DNA of 6,736 nt from Candidatus Blautia equi (GCA_018064695.1 JAGHUU010000302.1:1-6736), one strand, 5' to 3'; positions 1 to 6,264 are shown, counted from the stretch's first letter. The notes: a model not told the origin generated them from the sequence alone. Translations and numbers: made by a program.

Positions 1-10
1 AAATTCAATG

Positions 11-88
11 CGGCAACCGGCTGTCATAGTCTTTATAAGACCTTAGACCCATATGGCTTTGCGTCCCCGCCTTTCGACGGGTTTGCCT
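11..88 (-). promoter_or_regulatory. Cyclic-di-GMP-I (GEMM-I) riboswitch aptamer
   Basis: Read on the minus strand, this stretch carries the ordered conserved blocks of the class I c-di-GMP aptamer: GGCAAACC (80-87), a GAAA tetraloop (72-75) closed by a CCCG/CGGG-type stem, GGGACGCAAAGCC (54-66), a CUAAGG block (41-46, tetraloop-receptor side) and AGCCGGUUGCC (12-22). GGCAA near 83-87 pairs with UUGCC near 12-16 to close the outer helix. The family binds the second messenger c-di-GMP in the 5' leader of mRNAs for motility, adhesion, surface and signalling genes. The expression platform and the controlled gene lie to the left of position 1, so the direction of control cannot be read here. Block identity is seen in the sequence; the family assignment is from memory of the consensus. 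Confidence 0.9.
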
Positions 89-107
89 TTTTTGTTGTTA
101 TGCCTTA

Positions 108-136
108 ACCATACAACTGCCTGATGACAATGTCAA
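108..136 (-). promoter_or_regulatory. Minus-strand sigma-A promoter of the c-di-GMP riboswitch transcript
   Basis: On the minus strand a perfect TTGACA -35 box (131-136) is followed after 17 bp by TATGGT (-10, 108-113). The predicted start near 100-102 lies about 12-15 nt before the first conserved block of the riboswitch aptamer. This is the expected position for a promoter making the riboswitch leader. It fires away from metG, so the region is divergent. Confidence 0.7.
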
Positions 137-212
137 CATTCTTCCAACAAATTTTTTCGGTTCGTCAAATTCTTACGAAAATGCAACGAAAATTTTGTTG
201 AATATGAAACAA

Positions 213-245
213 CGGGACAGTGGGACAGGGACTTGTCCCACTTTT
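213..245. repeat. REP-like palindrome with GGGACA iterations
   Basis: GGGACA occurs three times in a row-like arrangement, and the segment folds into a perfect 9-bp hairpin: AGTGGGACA (219-227) against TGTCCCACT (234-242) with a 6-nt loop, followed by four T including the last paired base. It lies between two divergent promoters, where neither transcript needs a terminator. A GTGG tetranucleotide begins the stem, as in REP elements mobilised by REP-associated (Y1/RAYT) transposases, and I recall near-identical GTGGGACA palindromes scattered in Clostridia. A plus-strand intrinsic terminator is the alternative. One copy in a window cannot prove dispersal. Confidence 0.5.
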
Positions 246-265
246 GTGTCACCTTAAATCTTTCA

Positions 266-294
266 TTTACAAAAAGATAAAAATATGCTATGAT
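266..294 (+). promoter_or_regulatory. Promoter of the T-box/metG transcript
   Basis: TTTACA (-35, 266-271), a 17-bp spacer and TATGAT (-10, 289-294) form a strong sigma-A promoter. A TG at 286-287 one base before the -10 adds an extended -10 element. The predicted start near 300-302 is just before the base of Stem I of the T-box leader. Confidence 0.75.
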
Positions 295-300
295 TCCTGC

Positions 301-601
301 ATATGAAAACTCAAAGAAAAAGAGAGTACATACAGTCACCGCACTACAGAGAAATCCCGCGGGATCAGAAGATCCCAGGCTGAGAGGGATGTGCAAGGAG
401 CTTATGGAAGATGGCTTTGGAGAGGCAGGGCTGAAGCATGCGGGTCTACATCGCAGGTTTAGGTTCTGACAGGTCCGCCTGTTACAGCGGCAGGGTATCA
501 TCTGCGTACCCGATGAGGTTTCTGCTGTGAGGCAGAAATGAATGGAAGTGGTAACACGGGATCGTCTCGTCTTCTCTATGTATTGGAGAGGGCGTTTTTT
601 T
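301..601 (+). promoter_or_regulatory. T-box riboswitch, methionine specific, leader of metG
   Basis: The leader can be folded by hand. Stem I base: 310-316 with 415-422 (ending CTTTGGAG). An AGUA motif lies at 325-328, with CATA (329-332) pairing TATG (403-406) above the specifier loop. The loop reads GAAG-AUG-G, giving specifier codon AUG at 411-413 followed by a purine. The distal arm has GCAC/GUGC (341-344/391-394), an AGAGA bulge near 348-352 and a GCUGAGAG block near 379-386. Stem III is about 519-525/532-538. The antiterminator has helix 544-548/571-575, bulge UGGUAAC (549-555) and helix 556-560/566-570. The UGGU bulge would pair with an ACCA tRNA end, fitting the A discriminator of tRNA-Met. 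Uncharged tRNA-Met should favour the antiterminator and allow metG transcription. No SAM-I or SAM-II consensus was seen. Confidence 0.92.
568..601 (+). terminator. T-box regulatory terminator
   Basis: A 9-bp stem (568-576 with 586-594, two G-U pairs) with a loop of about 9 nt is followed by seven T (595-601). Bases 568-575 are shared with the 3' strands of both antiterminator helices, so the two folds exclude each other. This is the off-state structure of the metG T-box. Confidence 0.88.
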
Positions 602-661
602 ATTCCCGCAAACCACACGCGATGAAGAAATTATTTACAGAACATACAGGAGGAACAGAAC

Positions 662-2623
662 ATGGCAAAAGAAAAGTTTTATATGACCACCGCGATCGCC
701 TACACTTCCGGTAAACCACATATCGGAAATACTTACGAGATCGTACTTGCCGATGCAATCGCACGCTACAAAAGATTACAGGGCTATGACGTATTTTTCC
801 AGACAGGAACCGATGAGCATGGCCAGAAGATCGAGCTGAAAGCTAACGATGCAGGCATCACCCCTAAGGAATTCGTTGACAACGTGGCAGGGGAGATCAG
901 GAGAATCTGGGATCTCATGAACACCTCTTATGACAAATTCATCCGTACCACCGATGACTATCATGAGAAACAGGTTCAGAAAATGTTTAAGAAAATGTAC
1001 GCTAAGGGCGACATCTATAAAGGACATTACGAGGGAATGTACTGTACTCCATGTGAGTCCTTCTTCACAGAGTCCCAGTTAGTGGACGGTAAATGTCCTG
1101 ACTGCGGACGCCCATGTGTACCTGCAAAAGAGGAAGCATACTTCTTCAAAATGAGCAAATATGCAGATCGCCTGATCGAGCATATTAACACCCATCCGGA
1201 ATTCATCCAGCCGGAGTCCAGAAAAAATGAGATGATGAACAACTTCCTGCTTCCGGGACTTCAGGATCTCTGTGTATCCAGAACCTCCTTCAAGTGGGGA
1301 ATTCCTGTAGATTTCGATCCAAACCATGTAGTATATGTATGGCTGGATGCGCTTACCAACTACATCACCGGTATCGGCTATGACTGTGACGGTGAGGTTA
1401 CCGAGCAGTTTGCTAAAAACTGGCCTGCAGACCTGCACCTGATTGGAAAGGATATCATCCGTTTCCATACTATTTACTGGCCAATCTTCCTGATGTCCCT
1501 GGATCTTCCTCTGCCTAAACAGGTATTTGGTCATCCATGGCTGCTTCAGGGCGACGGCAAGATGAGTAAATCCAAAGGAAACGTACTCTACGCAGACGAG
1601 CTTGTTGATTTCTTCGGCGTAGATGCTGTCCGTTATTTCGTACTTCACGAGATGCCGTTTGATAACGACGGTGTCATCAGCTGGGAGCTTATGGTTGAGC
1701 GTCTGAATTCCGAGCTGGCAAACACCCTTGGAAACCTTGTAAACCGTACCATCTCCATGTCCAACAAATACTTTGGCGGCGTAGTGGAGAACAAGGGCGC
1801 AGTGGAAGATGTAGATGCAGATCTGAAAGCTTTTGCGCTTGAGGTACCGGGAAAGGTTGAGGCTAAGATGGAAAAACTCCGCGTGGCTGATTCCATGACA
1901 GAGATCTTCTCCCTCTTCAAACGTCTGAACAAATACATTGATGAGACCATGCCATGGGCACTGGCTAAGGATCCTGAGAAACAGGACCGTCTGGCTACCG
2001 TTCTTTACAATCTGGTAGAGGGCATCTGCTACGGTGCTACCCTTCTGGAGCCATATATGCCTGAGACCTCCGAGAAGATCCTTGCTCAGCTGAACGCAGA
2101 GAAGAGATCCCTTGAGGACCTGAAAGAGTTCGGCCTCTATGTATCCGGCACAAAGGTAACCGAGGCACCTGAGATCCTCTTCGCACGTCTGAAAGTAGAG
2201 GAGGTTCTGGAGAAGGTTGCAGAGCTTCATCCACCTGTACAGGAGACTCCTGCAGAGGAGGAAAAACCGGATGACGGTATCGACATTGAGCCTAAGGAAG
2301 AGATCACCTTTGAAGATTTCGGAAAACTGCAGTTCCAGGTAGGCGAGATCATTGCCTGCGAGGCAGTAAAGAAATCTAAAAAACTGCTCTGCTCCCAGGT
2401 AAAAGTAGGAACAAAGGTACGCCAGATCGTATCCGGAATCAAAGCACATTACACTCCGGAGGAGATGGTAGGAAAGAAGGTTATGGTAGTGACCAACCTG
2501 AAACCTGCTAAGCTTGCCGGTGTGCTCAGCGAGGGAATGATCCTCTGTGCTGAGGATGCTGACGGCAACCTGGCACTTATGACCCCTGAAAAATATATGC
2601 CGGCCGGCGCAGAGATCTGCTAA
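662..2623 (+). CDS. metG: Methionyl-tRNA synthetase (class I, C-terminal tRNA-binding domain)
   Basis: Cytosolic enzyme that activates methionine with ATP and charges tRNA-Met for translation. 653 residues, the usual length for the form with a C-terminal EMAP/Trbp111-like domain. The HIGH signature appears as HIGN (20-23), and KMSKS is exact (300-304). A zinc knuckle in the connective insertion has Cys 128, 131, 145 and 148. VWLDALTNYI follows in the catalytic core. Anticodon-recognition residues match N358/R362 (NLVNR) and W432 (MPW). A Pro/Glu/Asp-rich linker (about 523-547) leads to the tRNA-binding OB-fold (about 550-653). The start is set by AGGAGG at 648-653, 8 nt before the ATG. The gene is single in its unit, preceded by the Met T-box and closed by a terminator. 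Codon use looks strongly biased, as expected for high expression. The symbol metS is used in Bacillus. Identity is very secure. Confidence 0.98.
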   Translation: MAKEKFYMTTAIAYTSGKPHIGNTYEIVLADAIARYKRLQGYDVFFQTGTDEHGQKIELKANDAGITPKEFVDNVAGEIRRIWDLMNTSYDKFIRTTDDYHEKQVQKMFKKMYAKGDIYKGHYEGMYCTPCESFFTESQLVDGKCPDCGRPCVPAKEEAYFFKMSKYADRLIEHINTHPEFIQPESRKNEMMNNFLLPGLQDLCVSRTSFKWGIPVDFDPNHVVYVWLDALTNYITGIGYDCDGEVTEQFAKNWPADLHLIGKDIIRFHTIYWPIFLMSLDLPLPKQVFGHPWLLQGDGKMSKSKGNVLYADELVDFFGVDAVRYFVLHEMPFDNDGVISWELMVERLNSELANTLGNLVNRTISMSNKYFGGVVENKGAVEDVDADLKAFALEVPGKVEAKMEKLRVADSMTEIFSLFKRLNKYIDETMPWALAKDPEKQDRLATVLYNLVEGICYGATLLEPYMPETSEKILAQLNAEKRSLEDLKEFGLYVSGTKVTEAPEILFARLKVEEVLEKVAELHPPVQETPAEEEKPDDGIDIEPKEEITFEDFGKLQFQVGEIIACEAVKKSKKLLCSQVKVGTKVRQIVSGIKAHYTPEEMVGKKVMVVTNLKPAKLAGVLSEGMILCAEDADGNLALMTPEKYMPAGAEIC

Positions 2624-2636
2624 ATAATGATCCACG

Positions 2637-2668
2637 GGATCGGAAAGCACTGCTTTCCGATCCTTTTT
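2637..2668 (+). terminator. Intrinsic terminator after metG
   Basis: An 11-bp perfect stem (2637-2647 with 2653-2663) with a 5-nt loop is followed by five T (2664-2668), starting 13 nt after the metG stop codon. It separates metG from the phospholipid unit. Confidence 0.93.
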
Positions 2669-2739
2669 ATTGAGATTTGATTTATCAAGATTTGTTAATA
2701 AAAGGTTCACGAATAGGTGTGGTTTTTAGCAGGTTTTTT

Positions 2740-2748
2740 TGTTATACT
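2740..2748 (+). promoter_or_regulatory. Extended -10 promoter of the phospholipid operon
   Basis: TGTTATACT contains a near-consensus -10 (TATACT, 2743-2748) preceded by TG at 2740-2741, an extended -10 element. No convincing -35 is present 16-18 bp upstream (the region is T-rich). The predicted start near 2755 lies after the in-frame ATG at 2752 and before the GGAGG at 2783, which supports the TTG start chosen for the next gene. Confidence 0.5.
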
Positions 2749-2793
2749 ATTATGGAGTTCGTATCGACACAAAAGAATATTTGGAGGCAATCC

Positions 2794-3834
2794 TTGAAAA
2801 ACAATAGAAAAGTGATCACAAATGCCGTGATCTTCTTCGGCGTTTTTGCATTGACACTCTGGAGTGTTTTTCATGGAGAAGACCTGGGCGAAATAAGCGA
2901 AGCATTGCTGGACTGCGATGTCAGATGGCTGATCCCGGCAATTTTCTGCGTATTTCTCTTCATCTTTGGAGAATCCATCATCATCTGGTATTTGCTTCGA
3001 TCCTGTGGAATTTACGTAAAAGAGGGCATCTGTTTTCTGTTTTCCTCTGTGGGCTTTTTCTTCAGCTGTGTAACACCTTCTGCTTCCGGCGGTCAGCCCA
3101 TGCAGGTCTACTTCATGAAAAAAGAGAAGATCCCCATTCCCATCTCCACGGTGATCCTGCTTGTAGTAACCATCACCTATAAGCTGGTGCTGGTTGTGAC
3201 CGGTCTTGGCCTGGCATTTTTTGATGCCCCTTTTATGGACCGGTATCTGGGTGATATAATACCCGTATTCTATTTTGGTATTTTTTTAAATGCTGTCACT
3301 GTAACTGGAATGATCGTTCTGGTCTTCCATCCGTCTCTGGCAACCCGCTTTTTATACTTATGCGTACAGCTTCTGGAAAAACTCCATATCCTGAAGCATA
3401 AGGAGAACCGTTTCCAGAAACTGGAAAGCTCTATGAGCAGTTATCATGATACTGCATCCTACATGAAGAGCCACATTGGATTGATCCTGCAGGTATTTGT
3501 CATCACCTTCCTGCAGAGACTGGCTCTGTTTTCTGTACCCTGCTTTGTATATAAGGCCTTTCACCTTTCCGGGGTCTCCTGGCCGGTAATCTTATGTCTG
3601 CAGGCCTGCATTGCTGTGGCGGTGGATATGCTGCCGCTGCCGGGTGGAATGGGAATCAGTGAGACGCTCTTTGAGATTATTTTTACTCCGATCTTCGGGG
3701 AACTGATCCTGCCGGGAATGGTGCTCAGCCGTGGTCTTGGCTACTACAGCGAGCTTCTGATCTCCGCCATCTTCACACTGTTTGCCATGTTTTTCTTTTC
3801 TTACAGAAAGAAAAAAGAACAGGCGCAGAACTAA
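2794..3834 (+). CDS. UPF0104 / LPG-synthase-TM family flippase-like membrane protein
   Basis: Polytopic inner-membrane protein of 346 residues from this start, resembling the transmembrane part of MprF-type lysylphosphatidylglycerol synthases and YbhN/AglD proteins. Evidence: a first membrane segment at about 8-26, further segments at about 46-68 and 79-93, the TPSASGGQP block at 94-102, a charged Lys/Glu-rich cytosolic loop in the middle, and the family-typical PGGMGISE block at 283-290. The C-terminus is KKKEQ-rich, which fits a cytosolic tail. The start is TTG at 2794, with GGAGG (2783-2787) 6 nt ahead. An in-frame ATG at 2752 has no ribosome site and probably lies before the transcription start; it would add 14 residues, and TTG at 2677 would add 39. 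It is first in a unit with pssA (29 nt gap) and psd, so a role in moving or sensing PS or PE is inferred. The substrate is unknown. Confidence 0.85.
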   Translation: MKNNRKVITNAVIFFGVFALTLWSVFHGEDLGEISEALLDCDVRWLIPAIFCVFLFIFGESIIIWYLLRSCGIYVKEGICFLFSSVGFFFSCVTPSASGGQPMQVYFMKKEKIPIPISTVILLVVTITYKLVLVVTGLGLAFFDAPFMDRYLGDIIPVFYFGIFLNAVTVTGMIVLVFHPSLATRFLYLCVQLLEKLHILKHKENRFQKLESSMSSYHDTASYMKSHIGLILQVFVITFLQRLALFSVPCFVYKAFHLSGVSWPVILCLQACIAVAVDMLPLPGGMGISETLFEIIFTPIFGELILPGMVLSRGLGYYSELLISAIFTLFAMFFFSYRKKKEQAQN

Positions 3835-3863
3835 CAAACTGAAACGAAAAGAGGAATGTTTTT

Positions 3864-4535
3864 ATGATAGGATTTTATGATTATACAGTGGTCCTGACAT
3901 ATATCAGTCTGTTTTCCGCACTGTATGGAATGTATCTGGCATCCTGCGGAAATGTTCATATGGCCATCTTCTGTCTGGCCCTGTCCGGACTTTTAGATAC
4001 CTTTGACGGAAAAGTTGCAAGAACAAAAAAAGACCGTACGGAGGATGAAAAGAACTTCGGCATTCAGATCGATTCCCTCTGTGATGTGATCTGCTTTGGC
4101 GTTTTGCCGGTAGTGATCTGTTTCCACAGCGGTATGGGATCTATTTTGGAGAGACTGATCCTTGGTGTTTATTGTCTTTGCGGACTGATCCGTCTGGCTT
4201 ACTTTAATGTTATGGAGACAAAAAGACAGCAGGAGACCAGCGAGAACCGCAAGTATTATCAGGGTCTTCCTATCACATCCATCGCGGTGATCCTTCCGGT
4301 GACCTTCATGTGCTCCGCATTTTTGCAGACCGCATTTGAGCCGGTATTATCCTGTGTGATGCTGCTTACCGGATTTCTCTTTGTAAAGAGATTTAATTTC
4401 CGCAAGCCTACAAACAAAGAAATCGCAGTGCTCATTGTGCTCGTAGGTACGGTTGTATTATTTATTGTGCTGAATTACAGATGGGGAGGAATCTTTAAAT
4501 GGAACTGGGGAAGCATGGCAGAGAGCTTCGAATAA
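3864..4535 (+). CDS. pssA: CDP-diacylglycerol--serine O-phosphatidyltransferase (phosphatidylserine synthase)
   Basis: Integral membrane enzyme that joins CDP-diacylglycerol and L-serine to give phosphatidylserine and CMP, the first committed step to phosphatidylethanolamine. 223 residues with several hydrophobic segments. The CDP-alcohol phosphatidyltransferase motif is complete: D45, D48, G49, A52, R53, G66, D70 and D74, the four Asp binding metal and CDP-lipid. The stretch DSLCDVICFGVLP (70-82) and RLAYFN further on are typical of serine synthases rather than PgsA or cardiolipin synthases. The gap between AR and the second Gly is 12 residues instead of the canonical 8. The ribosome site is AGAGGA, about 8 nt before the ATG. 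The gene ends with a 37-nt overlap with psd, whose product uses its product. A phosphatidylinositol-type synthase is the main alternative; the adjacent psd argues against it. Confidence 0.92.
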   Translation: MIGFYDYTVVLTYISLFSALYGMYLASCGNVHMAIFCLALSGLLDTFDGKVARTKKDRTEDEKNFGIQIDSLCDVICFGVLPVVICFHSGMGSILERLILGVYCLCGLIRLAYFNVMETKRQQETSENRKYYQGLPITSIAVILPVTFMCSAFLQTAFEPVLSCVMLLTGFLFVKRFNFRKPTNKEIAVLIVLVGTVVLFIVLNYRWGGIFKWNWGSMAESFE

Positions 4536-5365
4536 AAATGCCGTCTCAGGATGAATTTCTCTCCTGGATGTACGGGCATGCGCTGGGGCGTCTCATTCTG
4601 AAACCCCTTGTGAGCCCTGCATTTTCAAAGCTTGGCGGGGCAGTTTTAGACTCCGGATTATCCGCTCCGTTTATTGGTCCTTTTATAGAGAAAAACGGGA
4701 TTTCCATGGATGAATGTGAGGAGACGGTATTCCACTCCTTCAACGATTTCTTTAAAAGAAAGCTTCAGCCGGAAGCCCGCCCGCTCTGTGCGGAAGAAGG
4801 GGCGTTCATCTCCCCCTGCGATTCCAGACTCAGCGTATACCCTATTCGTGAGGACAGCCATTTTCTGGTGAAGGATACCCCTTACACGGTGGAGAGTCTT
4901 TTAAAAAACAAAAAACTTGCAGAGCGCTATGCAGGGGGAACCCTCTGGCTGCTGCGCCTCTGCGTAGATGACTATCACAGATATATTTATCCGGTGACCG
5001 GCAGAAAGTCCGCTAACATAAAGATTCCTGGGGTATTCCACACGGTCAATCCGGTTGCGAACGATGTCTACCCAATCTATAAAGAGAACACCAGAGAATT
5101 CTGCCTCATAAAAACAGAGGACTGCGGAACCGTTCTTATGATGGAAGTGGGAGCCATGCTGGTGGGTAAGATTGAGAACCGGGAATCCGGCGCGGCGGAA
5201 GTACAGCGCGGGGAGGAGAAAGGCAACTTCGCCTTTGGCGGATCCACCATCCTTCTGCTTACAGAGAAGGGGCAGGTTCTTCCGGAGCTTCGTTTTACAG
5301 AAAATACAGAAAACGGCATAGAGACCAGAGTCCGTCTGGGAGAAAAAATTGGAGAGATACTTTAA
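4499..5365 (+). CDS. psd: Phosphatidylserine decarboxylase proenzyme
   Basis: Converts phosphatidylserine to phosphatidylethanolamine and CO2 at the membrane. The proenzyme cleaves itself and the new N-terminal Ser becomes the pyruvoyl cofactor. 288 residues. The cleavage motif is FGGST (canonical LGST), with the cut between G248 and S249. This predicts a beta chain of 248 and an alpha chain of 40 residues. Other conserved residues are D108 (SPCDSRLS), H160 in DYHR and H181 in FHTVNP; GEKIG lies near the C-terminus. The second His of the usual DYHRxH block is replaced by I163. The start at ATG 4499 has a strong GGGGAGGA (4483-4490), 8 nt before it, inside pssA. The next in-frame ATG (4538) has a weaker site and would lose 13 residues. 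The 37-nt overlap suggests translational coupling to pssA. Family assignment is secure. Confidence 0.94.
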   Translation: MELGKHGRELRIKMPSQDEFLSWMYGHALGRLILKPLVSPAFSKLGGAVLDSGLSAPFIGPFIEKNGISMDECEETVFHSFNDFFKRKLQPEARPLCAEEGAFISPCDSRLSVYPIREDSHFLVKDTPYTVESLLKNKKLAERYAGGTLWLLRLCVDDYHRYIYPVTGRKSANIKIPGVFHTVNPVANDVYPIYKENTREFCLIKTEDCGTVLMMEVGAMLVGKIENRESGAAEVQRGEEKGNFAFGGSTILLLTEKGQVLPELRFTENTENGIETRVRLGEKIGEIL

Positions 5366-5393
5366 AGAGGTGTTGAGAAACACCTCTTTTTTT
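5364..5393 (+). terminator. Intrinsic terminator closing the phospholipid operon
   Basis: An 11-bp perfect stem (5364-5374 with 5379-5389) with a GAGA tetraloop leads into a T run to 5393. The stem begins inside the psd stop codon (TAA, 5363-5365), an unusually tight arrangement. Confidence 0.93.
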
Positions 5394-5402
5394 CAGTATA
5401 AG
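5373..5402 (+). promoter_or_regulatory. Possible tatD promoter overlapping the psd terminator
   Basis: TTGAGA (5373-5378) and TATAAG (5397-5402) are 18 bp apart, giving a predicted start near 5409, just before the AGGAGG of tatD. The -35 lies in the loop of the terminator hairpin. Only about 37 nt separate terminator and start codon, so tatD needs either this promoter or read-through. The boxes are imperfect and the call is tentative. Confidence 0.3.
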
Positions 5403-5430
5403 AGCATAGAAAACAGGAGGTTTGTAAAAG

Positions 5431-6207
5431 ATGATTTTTGATACACATGCCCATTACGATGACGAGCAGTTTGATGAGGACAGAGAAGCGCTGTTAGCTT
5501 CCATGCAGGAAAACGGCATCGGCACCCTGGTGAATGTCTGCGCATCCGTGCATGGGCTGCAGAATACCGTGGATCTGATGGACCGCTATCCTTTTGTGTA
5601 TGGCGCCATAGGCGTACACCCGGATGATGCGGGGGAGATGACGGAGGAGACGCTGGATACGATCCGAAGACTGTCCGATCATGAGAAGGCTGTGGCCATA
5701 GGAGAGATTGGGCTGGATTATTACTGGCATAAAGAGGAGGCAGAGCATGAGGTGCAGAAGCGCATGTTCCGGGCTCAGATGGATATTGCCAGGGAGAAGA
5801 AGCTTCCGTTCATCATCCATTCCAGAGATGCGGCGGAGGATACCCTGAAGATCGTAAAGGAATATATGCAGGGCGGAATGTACGGAGGAATCATCCACTG
5901 TTTCTCCTACAGTAAAGAGATCGCCGCCCAGTATCTGGATATGGGACTGTACCTTGGAATTGGAGGCGTGGTCACCTTTAAGAATGCTAAGAAACTGAAG
6001 GAAGTGGTGGAGATGGCACCCCTTTCCCAGATCCTTCTGGAGACGGACTGCCCTTATATGTCCCCGGAACCTTACAGAGGAAAAAGGAATTCATCCCTGA
6101 ACCTGCCTTACGTGGCAGCAAAGATCGCCGAGCTTAAGGGAATCACCCCGGAGGAAGTGGTGCAGACTACAGAGGAGAATGCAAGAAAATTGTTTGGAAT
6201 AGAATAA
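5431..6207 (+). CDS. tatD: TatD family metal-dependent DNase
   Basis: Cytosolic TIM-barrel hydrolase of the amidohydrolase superfamily (TatD/YabD/YcfH). Members are reported as metal-dependent DNases with 3'-5' exonuclease or AP-type activity in DNA repair. 258 residues, a typical full length. Metal-binding positions can be placed: HAH (H6, H8) in FDTHAH, E92 in GEIGLDYYW, H130 in IIHSRDA, H156 in GIIHCFSYS and D206 in LLETDCPY. The family ending block PYRGKRNSS follows at once. AGGAGG (5415-5420) lies 10 nt before the ATG. In Bacillus the orthologue yabD sits next to metS and close to rnmV and ksgA. Here it is separated from metG by the phospholipid unit and has its own terminator. The exact substrate within the family cannot be read from sequence. 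Confidence 0.95.
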   Translation: MIFDTHAHYDDEQFDEDREALLASMQENGIGTLVNVCASVHGLQNTVDLMDRYPFVYGAIGVHPDDAGEMTEETLDTIRRLSDHEKAVAIGEIGLDYYWHKEEAEHEVQKRMFRAQMDIAREKKLPFIIHSRDAAEDTLKIVKEYMQGGMYGGIIHCFSYSKEIAAQYLDMGLYLGIGGVVTFKNAKKLKEVVEMAPLSQILLETDCPYMSPEPYRGKRNSSLNLPYVAAKIAELKGITPEEVVQTTEENARKLFGIE

Positions 6208-6216
6208 CTTTTTGCG

Positions 6217-6258
6217 AACAGGATATTCAGACAAAAAAGTCTGATATCCTGTTTTTTT
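6217..6258 (+). terminator. Intrinsic terminator after tatD
   Basis: A stem of about 15 bp with one bulged base (6217-6232 with 6239-6253) and an A6 loop is followed by T to 6258, nine bases after the tatD stop codon. It isolates tatD from the next unit. Confidence 0.9.
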
Positions 6259-6264
6259 GTGTTG

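Noticed and set aside
184..200. CAAC..AAAATTTT..GTTG near-palindrome as an operator
   Set aside because: The arms are out of register by one base and the region is AT-rich, so chance similarity is likely.
213..245. Palindrome as the terminator of an upstream plus-strand gene
   Set aside because: No plus-strand gene is seen in positions 1-212, which hold a minus-strand promoter and riboswitch; only a short T run follows. Not fully excluded, so kept as a REP-like repeat.
404..406. ATG at 404-406 as the T-box specifier
   Set aside because: These bases pair with CATA (329-332) in the helix above the specifier loop; the ATG at 411-413 follows GAAG and is unpaired as expected.
301..601. SAM-type riboswitch controlling a methionine gene
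   Set aside because: The SAM-I core blocks are absent, while specifier loop, UGGU bulge, antiterminator and terminator of a T-box are all present.
133..618. A 161-codon minus-strand open frame across the leader region
   Set aside because: It overlaps the T-box, both promoters and the palindrome, whose RNA structure explains the bases; the translated product shows no family features.
1079..2710. A 543-codon open frame on the minus strand opposite metG
   Set aside because: It is antisense to a gene with full motif support, has no ribosome site or recognisable domain, and is explained by biased codon use in metG that rarely places TTA, CTA or TCA in that frame.
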